DNA of 64,000 nucleotides from Turritopsis dohrnii (taxonomy: Eukaryota > Cnidaria > Hydrozoa > Anthoathecata > Oceaniidae): NCBI GenBank assembly GCA_027922465.2, contig BQMF02000169.1:1-64000 (forward strand). The letters are read 5' to 3'. The translations under genes were made by a program, and so were the position numbers. The notes beneath the pieces were generated by a model. It was not told where the DNA came from. It worked only from the letters and a program-made list of their open reading frames with translations, and searched no databases. Shown here piece after piece: positions 18,501-30,075 of the stretch (position 1 is its first letter; every line of letters begins with the position of its first letter).

Positions 18501-19056
18501 ATCTGAACCGAGATTGTACAGAAAACGTATAGATGAAGTAAAAAGTGGCTTTTTGTGACTTATCATTTTGATCGCTTCATGCCGCTTGGCCGCCATTTTT
18601 GACAACACACATAGGACCGTCTTTGTTTTCTTAAAACAAAAGAAATTCAATGAACATTTTTGTTTGTCGAATCTCGCTCTGCATCCAGCTACGCTTTAAC
18701 ATATCCCTGAGTAAACATAAACATCGATAAAAAATATACAAAATTAAACTTCAAGATCTTCGTCAATAAAGACAAAGTTTCCAACTGTTAGTTTAAAATT
18801 TAAAAAGAAAGGCGTCTATCGCAAATTTCCATATTTTTATACAAAATGAAAACATTGTGGCTGAAACAATGCAATGTAGTAGTTCTACATGCCTTAATTA
18901 GTGTGTCTCTAATAAACGCCCCTCTCTAGAGGGGGCGTCTATTCGAGGGGGGCGTCTAATAGAGGGGGCGTTTATTTAAAAATCTCCTGAAAAGGGGGGG
19001 CGTCTATTCGAGGGGGCGTTAAAAAGAAGGGGGCGTTTAATCGATGCATTACGGTA
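15551..19056. mobile_element. 3.5-kb TIR element with GC-rich subterminal repeats
   Basis: TACCGTAATGCTTCGATTAG at 15551 is matched in inverted orientation by the sequence ending ATGCATTACGGTA at 19056. Next to both ends are repeated blocks of GGGGGCGTCTATTCGAGGGG type (15604-15660 and 18918-19040), striking against the AT-rich interior. The interior has no long open frame and no transposase motif, so this appears to be a large non-autonomous DNA element. The left TIR lies 9 bp from the neighbouring TIR element. Confidence 0.65.
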
Positions 19057-19790
19057 TACATTTCCAGATATTTAACAATAATTCATGAACTGTTATGAAG
19101 ACTTTGAGAAAACATAAGTCAGCAGTTATCCATTTAGAAATTGTTTGCTTCGGGAGTTTCTTTGCGATTTCGATGTTTTCAACTGCTAGTTTCTGAAAGT
19201 TCAGTTACTGTTTTAATGAGGATTCCCACTGACATCAGCACTCTGCAAACCTCAGTCAAGTTCATAATAACTCATTATCCAATCATGATGGTAAAGAAAC
19301 TAAAAAAATAATAAAAGATTTATAGCCAATTTAGAAAGCAGGAAAATAAACAATAAAAAAATCGGTTTACAAACCCACATATTGCTGCAAAGATTTCATA
19401 TATGCATAATAAAAAGTCATTCTGATGTTAAAGTTCCTCCTTCATTTCAAAACTGATTATCAGCTTAGCTGGCTAAATGATTTTCAAATGGTTAGTTCCA
19501 TGTTTCAGGTAGATACAAGTTAAAAGGAAGTGCAACAATCTATAATACATAAAAAACTGCAATGTAGTAGATCTATAAAACAAATACGTAGCTATATAGA
19601 AAGTAATTCAATTTCCGCGCTTTTAAGCGTAGGAAATTGTTTGGCTTACACATTCTATCTATCTATCTATGTAACACTTTTTTGCTGTTTTCGGAAAGTC
19701 CGTTCGGATTTCGGATTGTTTGTTTATTCAGAATAGCTAATGACTGACCAATGCTAGGAAAACTTAGGACATGTTTGACTAAAATTGGGC
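19057..19790. other. No gene seen
   Basis: AT-rich unique-looking sequence with a short (TCTA)n run near 19656-19670. No coding or repeat structure recognised. Confidence 0.4.
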
Positions 19791-19796
19791 AATTTA

Positions 19797-21300
19797 GACA
19801 AGGTGCTGATTTCGAAGTTGACGATCATTTTGTCAGACTTGACTAAAATTGGACAATTTGGGCCAAATTTGGACCAAATTTCGAAAGTTCTTCAAATTTC
19901 ATGAAATTTTGCATGGATAACATTTGAAAGGTGCTGATTTCAATTTTTCCAGTCATTTTGTCAGATTTGACTGAAATTAGACAATTTGGGCCAAATTTGG
20001 ACCAAATTTCGAAAGTTCTTCAAATTTCATGAAATTTTGCATGGATTACATTTGAAAGGTGCTGATTTCAAATTTGACAGTCATTTTGTCAGAATTGACT
20101 AAAATTGGACAATTTGAGCCAAATTTGGACCAAATATCGAAAGTTCTTCAAATTTCATGAAATTTTGCATTTATTACAATTGAAAGGTGCTGATTTCAAA
20201 TTTGACAGTCATTTTGTCAGATTTGACTAAAATTGGATAATTTGGGCCAAATTTGGACCAAATTTCGAAAGTTCTTCAAATTTCATGAAATTTTGCATGG
20301 ACTACATTTGAAAGGTGCTGATTTCTCAAATTTGACAGTCATTTTGTCAGAATTGACTAAAATTGGACAATTTGGGCCAAATTTGGACCAAATTTCGAAA
20401 GTTCTTCAAATTTCATGAAATTTTGCATGGATTACATTTGAAAGGTGCTGATTTCAAATTTGACAGTCATTTTGTCAGAATTGACTAAAATTGGACAATT
20501 TGAGCCAAATTTGGACCAAATATCGAAAGTTCTTCAAATTTCATGAAATTTTGCATTTATTACAATTGAAAGGTGCTGATTTCAAATTTGACAGTCATTT
20601 TGTCAGATTTGACTAAAATTGGATAATTTGGGCTAAATTTGGACCAAATTTCGAAAGTTCTTCAAATTTCATGAAATTTTGCATGGACTACATTTGAAAG
20701 GTGCTGATTTCTCAAATTTGACAGTTATTTTGTCAGAATTGACTAAAATTGGACAATTTGGGCCAAATTTGGACCAAATTTCGAAAGTTCTTCAAATTTC
20801 TTGAAATTTTGCATGGATTACAATTGAAAGGTGCTGATTTCAAATTTGACAGTCATTTTGTCAGAATTGACTAAAATTGGACAATTTGGGCCAAATTTGG
20901 ACCAAATTTCGAAAGTTCTTCAAATTTCATCATGAAATTTTGCATGGATTACAACTGAAAGGTGCTGATTTCAAATTTGACAGTCATTTTGTCAGAATTG
21001 ACTAAAATTGGACAATTTGGGCCAAATTTGGACCAAATTTCGAAAGTTCTTCAAATTTCATCATGAAATTTTGCATGGATTACAATTGAAAGGTGCTGAT
21101 TTCAAATTTGACAGTCATTTTGTCAGAATTGACTAAAATTGGACAATTTGGGCCAAATTTGGACCAAATTTCGAAAGTTCTTCAAATTTCATGAAATTTT
21201 GCATGGACTACATTTGAAAGGTGCTGATTTCAAATTTGACAGTCATTTTGTCAGAATTGACTAAAATTGGACAATTTGGGCCAAATTTGGACCAAATTTT
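19797..21300. repeat. 128-bp satellite array, about 12 monomers
   Basis: GTGCTGATTTC recurs at 19803, 19931, 20059, 20187, 20315, 20445, 20573, 20701, 20831, 20962, 21093 and 21221, a period of 128 bp with 130-131 bp variants. Variants show that the three monomers 20059-20444 were duplicated as a block into 20445-20830. Each monomer carries CAAATTTGGACCAAATTT and the dyad TTTCATGAAA. A diverged two-monomer relic is at 42598-42800. Short frames here come from the repeat and are not genes. Confidence 0.95.
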
Positions 21301-21609
21301 AATACTTGTTATATGCGAGCTAAATAAATCAAAAATAAAATTCTCGTCCGAAATAAATTCTGTCGGCGAAAATATCGCAGCCCCTGCAAGTAGAAAAAAA
21401 TCTTTCACAGTTAAGAAGGAAAAAAGAAAGTGTCAGACTGAAAACTATATTAATTTTGAAGGAATAATAATTCCCTACTTCAGTATCAACGCTCCAACTA
21501 AATGATGACCGAATTTTACTGGTGTAAGTACACCAGTACACCAGTCTAAATCCGCCCCTGTATGTAGCACAAAGACGGCATGATTTGATTTTAGAAATAT
21601 AATCTACCA

Positions 21610-22070
21610 CAGCATCAACAGATTTTGTGATATATGTGAATTAAGGTTCAATTTTGAGTCTACAGTTACACCTAGAATTTTTATTTCACTGGATGACGTA
21701 ATAATAATGCCTCCCACTGTTACAAAAAAATCATCCAAAAATCTAAAATTCTGTGAAGTATCACTATTACCTTACATTTGTCTTAATTTAGAACAAAATG
21801 GTTTATTCAGAACCAATCACAGATACACTTAAGAAATTCCTGCAGTTGAGACTTGATTTCATTTGGATCGTGAGAAGCAGCAACAATTGTGTTATCATCT
21901 GCATAGTTACAAATGTTTGAATCTACAAAATAAAAGAGGTCATTTTGATAAATGTTAAAAAATAATTTTCTTAAAATTAAGTCTTGGGGCATCCCAGATA
22001 TTAAGTTGAGGGAATCACTCAAAGATAATCCAAGTTGCTTTGAGGTGAAAATGATTTTGTGTATGTACAA
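21610..22070 (-). pseudogene. Non-LTR retrotransposon RT fragment
   Basis: Minus strand. The frame holds a degenerate GMPQDLILRKLFFNIY (normal motif GxPQGSxLGPxLFxIY), then CNYADDNTIVA (RT catalytic motif with Y/F-A-D-D). After a frame change it carries SEIKILGVTVDSKL, the usual segment after the RT palm of CR1/Jockey-type LINEs. Frameshifts and stops show it is dead. Confidence 0.8.
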
Positions 22071-24737
22071 GTTCTACATTTCAGTTGTAAGAATCTTGCT
22101 AAAACCTTCTTTTTTACATCAATGTCACTGAGTTCAAGGGATTTCACATCTTTTCATTCAGGACAGCAAAGCGAATTAAAAACATTTGCTAAAAATGGAA
22201 ACATCGTCACCGATCAATCAATCGGTATCCCAATATTGGCAATTTTGATAATAATGATGACACAGGAGCGCTTTTTATTTCAATGTCAATGATCTTTGAA
22301 GCAGAGGCTGACATAATTATCGCTTCAGATGATTTAGTAGTTTCATCAAGATTATCTTTTTGCCAAAAACAGTTTTTACATCAGCACATCATTGCTGGAC
22401 TTCTTCCCATGATACTTTCGCTTTTTCGAATAATATTTCTTATGCTTGCCTTTTTAACGACCTTCAATAAAATCAATTTATTAGTTTAACTGTCAATACT
22501 GACCCAAAATGAATGCGATATTCTGATTCTGCCATAAATTTTGAATAAAATATATGTATTAGGAACACATTCAGAAAAAATCACATTTTTTTAAATTGTG
22601 ACTTAAAATGTGATTTGAGTTAGGATGAATCCACCTTAAAACAAGTCGGTTCTTTTAATAATTTTACTAGACCGAAAGTTTCCATTTAGGAGTGTTTCGT
22701 TTTCCATATTCACATCACCAATCATATTTATTTATTTAATGAATTTGGAATATCTAGATGAAAGTTTATCAATTACTATTTTCAAACTAATCAGAAAAAA
22801 AACTTGACTTGAGTATTTTGAGGTCTCTAAACTAAATTTCGGTTTCCAGAGTCTCTAGAATGGCCTCTGAATCGATTACTGAGAATACTTCTCACTAGAA
22901 ATATTGATTTTACTGAGTGTGAAATGTTGTGAAAAACGCAAATTGTTTAGGATAATCTTGCTGATATCGCAAACTTCTGAGGTTCATTGAATATAACAAA
23001 AAGGAATGTGACAAAATTTTGGTTAAGTAGTAAAAACAGGCACACTGTTAGCTTCAAATACAAACAAATGTGTGTCAAGTGTGCAAGTAAAAGGCAACTT
23101 TGTGCGGAAGTGTGATGGTACAGCCAGAATACTGACAATGAAAACTATTTCTATAACGTTAACACGACTCGATGAAAGACGATTTACTGCATGCTCGTAC
23201 GTTGACACATTTATAAAAAAAGTACTTTAATAAACTATGTAATAATAATAAACATATGTAATATTAATAAACTAATAATAAAGTTTATTAATAAATATTA
23301 ATAAACTGTGTAACAAATTACACATCTGGCAAAATGTTAAGGAAAGTTGTAAACGACCATGGAGTCATTCCGACAAATGATGCTAATAGGTTACTTTTCT
23401 TCATTAATATCTGCGGATTTGAGTGTCATTGAACCATTAAAAAAATGACTTTTCTTGATAACTCCAATGACTTTTTTCCCCGATGACGTGTTCAATAACT
23501 CAGACGTTATTACAATATCTTGATCATTTTTTCTTACTTAGTCGGGAGAAAGTGACTAAAATTCCCTTAGGTGACCAAAATTTTCCCCGACTAAATTTTT
23601 TACCGAATATAAAGCATATAACTAACTATTTGCTATTCAATTGCGTAGAAGAACAGCTATTTTAGCAGACATAAAAAGTTCTTTTTAATGTGACAATAAA
23701 ACAAAGGATAGAAACATTCGAAATATTACGCCACAACAATGTTGATAATTCACGCACTATTAAAAATATCGACATTATACATTATATCATGGTCACGTAT
23801 CGGACAAAAAAAGGCACAATATCGTCTGTAAAAGTGAACCTGTAAAAAATGAACCTGTAAAAGTGAACCTGTAAAAAGTGAAATCCAAAATCTGAAATGA
23901 ATACAAAGTAATGACTCCTACGAAGACCAATTTAAACAAATAACATAAAAAACTAAAAATATCGCTTCGACGTAACCAATAAATCCAAACGTCTGAAGCA
24001 GGCTGCCATCAACAGCTTTTACTTGCTCGGACAATCTTAAAGTGTGTTTATTCATGGAAAAAAGTAACAAGTTATTTGAACTTAGTGATACCAGGATTGC
24101 TGAAAAATTGAAAAGGTTTGAGCAAGTTCTTCTAGTTCTAAAGAAAGTTCATTACTTAAAAAATGAGCTATTCCGTTCGTCCTCTGTAAAGAACAAATTC
24201 TTCAGGCTCAAATAATATTCTTGCTAAGCTCCTAAAAAACTTTCAGGCTTGTTGTTTAGTATGTTAATGTCTGGACAGGAACATTTGTCCAATTTTTTAC
24301 ACCTATTTCACTAAAATCAATCATCACATGGGAATAAGAAACAGAGGGGTCTACATAATGTTTCCACAAGCTGGAACAAGCTTTTGCAAAAGTGGATTCT
24401 ATTTTCAGAGCAATTTGCCCCGTGAAACTGATTTTGAGAGGCTGCTTTCGTATCTAAATATACTACTTATACTGATCTTTTTATGGTGCTCGTTTGTTCT
24501 TCAGGTATTTTTTGTTCCTTGTTTGTCATCTGGTCTTTACATCTCGGACCAAATTTTCATTAATGTTAGTTTTAGCGTACACGAATGTGTTTACTCTGGC
24601 AGTGACGGCGTAATGGTTATTTATTCATGTGCTCAAATGCACTTACAAATGTCAGCTGAATACAAGTCAACTGTCTGCACACTAAATAACCAAGAAATTA
24701 TTTAGGGACGCTTGAGAAAGCAGATATAATTTACTAT
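22071..24737. other. No gene seen; contains a dispersed repeat fragment
   Basis: AT-rich. At 23832-23880 a unit GTGAACCTGTAAAAA is repeated about three times. The stretch 23485-23620 is related to 60070-60240 (shared TTTTCCCCGACTAAATTTT). An open frame at 24328-24705 (125 codons, two hydrophobic stretches) has no recognisable family or coding signature. Confidence 0.4.
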
Positions 24738-25511
24738 TAAAGTACGTTTCAAATGAACTTTCACAGTTTTTATAAATGCTTGGCAAATTTGAAGGTTATG
24801 AGATATTTCAAAAATTCTTTTTGCGCTGTGTCAAGGTTAAAAAGCACTTTTTCATGATATAAAAAATTTGGAAGAAGAATGAAAATGGAGGAAGAAAAGC
24901 GAAGATGAAAAAACGAGCTTTTAATAAAGACCAAAACAGCTCAACTTTTTGTGAGACAAAATTCAGTCTTTGATCGTTCAAAAGGCGAAATAAGTTTTCA
25001 AAAAAGTAAAACAGATGGCAAGATATAATCCTTTAAAGTCACTTAAGTCACATATTTTAACAAATTCACTCTGTTATGATTTCATTAATTTTCCGGGGGT
25101 AAACAATGATCTTTCCACTAAACGGCTCCATTCAACAGAATAATTACACAATTAAACTTCCCGTGCAAAAGTCATAACTTTTTATGTTAATCCCAATGGG
25201 ACATTTTTACAGTACACCGTAACGAGACAATGAATACAATAACATACAAAGTTAAATGCTCACGTAGTCCGTAGTCATTATATCTAACGTATTCCCAATT
25301 ATATGTAAATGTTAACCTTCGCAGTTGCAAAATCTATCACCTCTGGTTTTCATCAATTCCTTACAAGTTTGTAAACACGAGAAACATGCGACTGAAGTGA
25401 CTTTAAAGAATTATATCTTGCGATCTATTTTACTTTTTTGAAAAATTATTTCGCCTTTTGAACGATCAAAGATTGAAGTTTGTCTCACAAAAAATTGAGC
25501 TGTTTTGCTCC
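24738..25511. mobile_element. Foldback element: left arm, spacer and outer part of split right arm
   Basis: The left arm (about 24738-25045) is inverted-complementary to 25388-25510 followed by 28718-28915. Shared landmarks include the run TTCATGATATAAAAAATTTGG near 24850, the run AAAACAGCTCAA near 24935 and AGTCACTT. The original element was therefore about 970 bp with arms of about 305 bp and a 340-bp spacer, and two Helitrons were later inserted into its right arm. Confidence 0.75.
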
Positions 25512-26370
25512 TCTATATATTAATAGCCGATTCTCTGTTTGTTTGTTTGTTTGTTTGTTCGTTTGTTTGTAAGTCACGCAAAATGGTAGATTAAGTTGTG
25601 AGCGAAATTATTTCTTTTTTTGTGTGCGACGTGAGTTCAAAGCAAATACATTGCAACCCCAATCGAACGTGACTTTTTTTGGCTGATGAACTAATAGGAA
25701 TAACGTTTTGTTTTTATCATTATTGTTAGTTTTATATTCCACGTTGACTTGGCTTTGAAAACAGTACATCAACTAAATACAAAGAAACTAACTGATTAAA
25801 CATTTTGGACAAAAAGCAGCAGTGGCAGAACGTGGCAGCATATGTTTGGTTTGCCACTGACTCTTGCCTGACTGTCTGAGACGGGTGAACTTTTTTTTGT
25901 GCAATCAAAATGTTTAAAAACCGATAGGTAAAAAAAGAGTATCATATCAAAACAAAATGTTTTTTTTTTTTGCTTTTTTTTTAATAATTTAATTACTTCT
26001 TTTAATTGTTAAGCGTTCTAATCGAACGTTTTTTTATTTTATTTATTCATTTAGCACGTGCCTTTTTTCTCTCCTCCGTGTGAACTTTTTAAGAAGAGAA
26101 GCCATTTTCCCCCTGTTTGATAGCACCCATGTTAGAGCGCGTAACTTTTTTACAACAAAAGCTAACAAAAAGTTGAAGTTTTCTCTCTATACGTTTTGAG
26201 TGTATTGTTACACTGATAAAAGATTGGCTTTACCAGAGGTTGTGACTTCGAATCTGCTTCTGGTTGAGCACAAGTTGTACGAGCCGTTTATAAGGAAATT
26301 TGACGTTTATTGATAGAGTGATACAGAGCAGGTGGATATGGGCGGCGAGCGACGCCGCCTTGGCGGCTAG
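25512..26370 (+). mobile_element. Non-autonomous Helitron, 859 bp
   Basis: The 5' end is TCTATATATTAATAGCCG, followed by (TTTG)n. The 3' end has the hairpin GGCGGCG-AGCGA-CGCCGCC, then TTGGCGG and CTAG at 26367-26370. The next copy starts at once with the same TCTATATATTAATAGCCG. The interior is closely similar to the first 730 bp of the next copy. No Rep/helicase. Confidence 0.8.
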
Positions 26371-27091
26371 TCTATATATTAATAGCCGATTCTCTGTCTG
26401 TCTGTCTGTTTGTTTGTTTGTTTGTTTGTAAGTCACGCAAAATGGTAGATTGAGTTGTGAGCGAAATTATTTCTTTTTTTGTGTGCGACGTGAGTTCGAA
26501 GCAAATACATTGCAACCCCAATCGAACGTGACTTTTTTGGCTGATGAACTAATAGGAATAACGTTTTGTTTTTATCATTATTGTTAGTCTTATATTCCAC
26601 ATTGACTTGGCTTTGAAAACAGTACATCAACTAAATACAAAGTCACTAACTGATTAAATATTTTGGACAAAAAGCAGCAGTGGCAGAACGTGGCAGCATA
26701 TGTTCGGTTTGCCACTAACTCTTGCCTGACTGTCTGAGACGGGTGAACTTTTTTTTTGAGCAATCAAAATGTTTAAAAACCGATAGGTAAAAAAAGAGTA
26801 TCATATCAAAACAACATGTTTTTGTTTTTTTTTTTGCTTTTCTTTTAATAAATTAATTTCTTCTTTTAATTGTTAAGCATTCTGATCGAACGTTTTTTTA
26901 TTTTATTCATTCATTTAGCACGTGCCTTTTTTCTCTCCTCCGTGTGAACTTTTTAAGAAGAGAAACCATTTTCCCCCTGCTTGATAGCACCCATGTTAGA
27001 GCGCGTAACGTTTTTAAAACAAAAGCTAATAAAAAGTTTTTTTCTCTCTACGTTTTGAGTGCATTGTTGTACTGATCAACGATTGTTTTAA

Positions 27092-28348
27092 GGAGAATTA
27101 ACGTCAAAAAACAACTTTCGCTAAAATAAAACTTTATCTTTTTACAAATCAAATGGCTTTATCCAAATTTGTGAAAAATTTTTATTTCGCTTTAAATAAG
27201 CATTTTAAGTTATGCTCCACAACTAACCGTTATTACGGTTGTGACGTCACGTATGTCCATCTGTTTTATAATGTATATGGACGAAGATAGCATAAGCAGC
27301 GTCTACGGACTGAGCGAAAGCTTTGAAAACAGTTTTGATTCATTGATATCAGTTTCCACTGAACAAGATGGCCTATACATGAACGAGCCGGAATATACTG
27401 AAGCAGAAATGAAGGCTTTAGGTATTCCAAACGAAGAGTCCACCATGTCCGATGATAACACAGTGAGTAGTAGCGAAGATGATGACAACAATTTGAATTC
27501 AAGTCGGTTGGAAAACTTGCAATGGTGTTATTGTCATCATTGTACTCTAATGCCAACGTTAACAGAATCAAAATGTTGTAAGAAGGATTTTCCTGATCTG
27601 TTTGATGATAAGCTACAAAACACGTGTTGTATAACTGAGCACAAAGACTTCGATATTATCTGTCTCAATAAAACTGTTCTGGAGTCTGTGTACATTCAAT
27701 TTCAAAGATACAAGAATTTCACATCTCAAGTAAGATTATCCTATTTTATTGGTGAAAACATTTCTAGTGTATATTTTTTTGTATATTTTTTTCTGAGTTT
27801 GTTATATTGCGCACAATCTTTTTTTCATTGTTGTTAAATAAATAGAACAAGCAATGAAAAATTTTTTCTTTACACAGAATATAACCTGGTTTTTATAAGA
27901 TAGTCGCGGTAATGAAAGCACTCATATGCCTTACAAACCGTCATTTCAGTCTTATTAACTTTAAAATTGGAGGCTTATTAAAAAGTGAAAAAAAAAGTTA
28001 AATTACAAATAGAAAAATACTTTATTCATCCGCGTATTCCCTACGACGTAGCTGCATTAACTTTTTTTCTTTCTTTGATGTTTAAAAACATTTCAATAGT
28101 CAATTGAAAAGGAAAAAGTTAATCGATTTCATTTATTGTTAGCGTGATCATAAATGTTAGATCACAAACGCAAACTTAACCTTGGACATACGTGACGTCA
28201 CAGTTTCAAAAAGATAGAAAACTTTATTTGGTCATAACTTGACGAAACATGGTGCAATGAAGCTGAAATTTTGAACACGAGTTCTTCTTTAACAATACTA
28301 TCGAACTATCGGAAAAAAATGACACATTAATTTTGACGTTAATTCTCC
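27092..28348. mobile_element. 1257-bp TIR element carrying a P2X7-C-domain exon
   Basis: GGAGAATTAACGTCAAAA at 27092-27109 is repeated perfectly inverted at 28331-28348. TTTAA flanks both sides (27087-27091 and 28349-28353), read as a 5-bp target duplication; TTAA with one extra T is the alternative. The cargo is an exon coding for a P2X7 C-terminal-type domain. No transposase is present. Confidence 0.7.
27253..27729 (+). CDS. P2X7 intracellular C-domain-like exon
   Basis: Open frame with candidate ATGs at 27253, 27271 and 27277; the last, MDEDSISSVYGLSES, looks best. An acidic Ser-rich N-terminus is followed from about 27500 by a Cys/His cluster (NLQWCYCHHCTLMPTLTES, then KCCKK, NTCCITEHKDFDIICLN, and VLESVYIQFQRYKNF). 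That W-C-x-C, C-C, CI-x-H-x-x-F, CLN order is the zinc-binding P2X7 C-terminal 'ballast' domain, common in cnidarian proteins without a channel. A good donor (CAA|GTAAGA) ends the exon at 27729; an acceptor at about 27877 leads quickly to a stop, so the gene is partial or truncated. Confidence 0.65.
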
Positions 28349-28717
28349 TTTAAAAAATAAATAACACATGAAATTTGGTTTTTTTTGGAACCATTGTTTA
28401 AACTGATATTTGATATTTGATTTCGAATCTGCCTCTAGGATAACTGACGTTTTTTCGGGTCCGCGATACAGGCGATGGGGTGACAAAAAATTTGGGACTA
28501 ATTTTTTTGGGAGGGGTCTGTGACGTCATCAAAATCTTTGAAGAATGATATCTCTGTAACGGTTGATCGTAGCGGAACGATCCCATACATTTTTTTAATC
28601 AGTTTTTCGAGCTCTACAACATGGTAACACTTTCGGTTGCCAATTCCTTAATTTTATTTTTCGTGAAGTCAACGCATGCTGAACATGGGCGGCAAGCGAC
28701 GCCGCCTTGGCGGCTAG

Positions 28718-28915
28718 TTTCTATAAAGAGCTCGTTTTTTTCATCTTGGTTTTTCTTCTTCTATTTTCATTCTTCTTCCAAATTTTTTATATCATGAAAA
28801 AGTGCTTTCTAAGCTTTACACAGCGCAAAAAGAATTTTTGAAATATCTCATAACCTTCAAATTTGCCAAGCATTTATAAAAACTGTGCAAGTTCATTTGA
28901 AACGTACTTTAGCTC
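28718..28915. mobile_element. Inner remainder of the split foldback right arm
   Basis: Inverted-complementary to 24738-24925 (the runs CATGAAAAAGTGCTTT and CGCAAAAAGAATTTTTGAAA). It resumes exactly after the CTAG end of the Helitron pair, which shows the Helitrons entered a complete foldback element. Confidence 0.75.
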
Positions 28916-29983
28916 AATTTATCGAAGAGGTTATCACATGGTCAACGAGACATCGTCCTACCGGAATTACTTTACCGTCTGTCCAAATAGGATAAAATTT
29001 CCCGCGCTGAATGAAGTCATTTGAAAATCATCTTCCATTTTCGTTCTCACATAGGTTTTGAATGGAGAAGAAATTTCTGGTCATGCTCTCACATGAAAAC
29101 ATCACCTACATTTTCCTATGATATTCTCTAGCCCCGGTTCGAAAGACGAAATAATACACGAGTTTATGTCATCGCAAAAGAGTGAGCCTATAAGAAAGAG
29201 CGCCGCTTGCGCTGTTTGTAATGCAAGCGCTTTGCTCCAGCATAAATATAATTTACTTTTCCTTTTTTCCATTCTGTCATATTTGTCAGCCCTTTGTTTT
29301 CATTAGTTTCTGACACTTAAGTTAATAATTATGATAATTTAATTCCTTCTTTCACACTTAAGGTCAAATAATTACTTTTCCATTTCATTTGTCATGATCT
29401 GCAGTGGCTGCATATAAAGACACAATCCTTAAGTAGGATACGTTTGGAAAGAATAAAAAAAAATTAGTCAAGTCAACACTGTTAGAGACACTGTTTCTGA
29501 CGCTCACACTTTTTGGCTACATGATAGGTTTCGCTTTTCGTGCTTTCTTTTTCTTGTGCGTCTTTCGGTTTTATGTCAGCCATTTTGGCATAGGCGTATC
29601 TCTTTTATATTATGATAACGTAAATTCATCAATTCTCACTTTGCTTGTCAACGTAAGTTTCAGTTATTTTATTTGCCACTTTCTAGTTGATTTGAATTTT
29701 ATAATTTTTGAGTTTCTTGTTTGAATATTTACAAGTATCCACTGATTCAAACAATTATGTGAGATCAGTGTGTCGCTCACAATAAGTTTTATTTACGCCC
29801 AACCTTTTAAAGTTTTGAAAACTGAAAATACTTAAGTTTAGATGTCGGTGAAATAAAATCATTCTTTTCTTTGACTCACGCTTTTCCATAGAACATGCTG
29901 TTGCAACTCGCTCTTAGTAGCAGATTATTCAAACTTGTTTTCCATTATCGTGTAACATACACACCAACTGAACTCAAAAAGAT
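28916..29983. other. No gene seen
   Basis: AT-rich. Open frames at 29118-29306 and 29521-29724 are short, hydrophobic and unrecognised. Confidence 0.4.
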
Positions 29984-30075
29984 TTTTATATTTCTGCGAA
30001 AGCAAGAAAGCTATTACAACAGGCTTTGGTTTTTATATTTCTGCGAAAGCAAGAAAGCTATTACAACCGGCTTTC
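29984..30075. repeat. Tandem duplication of about 46-51 bp
   Basis: TTTTTATATTTCTGCGAAAG and the following AAGAAAGCTATTACAAC occur twice in a row, at the outer edge of the large inverted repeat. Confidence 0.8.

Larger units (their letters stand above)
26371..28717 (+). mobile_element. Non-autonomous Helitron, 2347 bp, carrying a nested TIR element
   Basis: Starts TCTATATATTAATAGCCG and ends with the hairpin of GGCGGC/GCCGCC type and CTAG at 28714-28717, followed by T. Bases 27087-28353 are an inserted TIR element with its own target duplication. Outside that insert it parallels the 859-bp copy at the 5' side and other family members (GACGTCATC, CTCTACAACATGGTAACA) at the 3' side. Confidence 0.75.

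Noticed and set aside
19797..21300. CRISPR-like array
   Set aside because: The repeats are contiguous 128-bp satellite monomers without unique spacers, in a eukaryotic genome.
24328..24705. 125-codon hydrophobic frame as a membrane-protein gene
   Set aside because: No start context, family motif or splice structure; similar T-rich frames occur by chance across this region.
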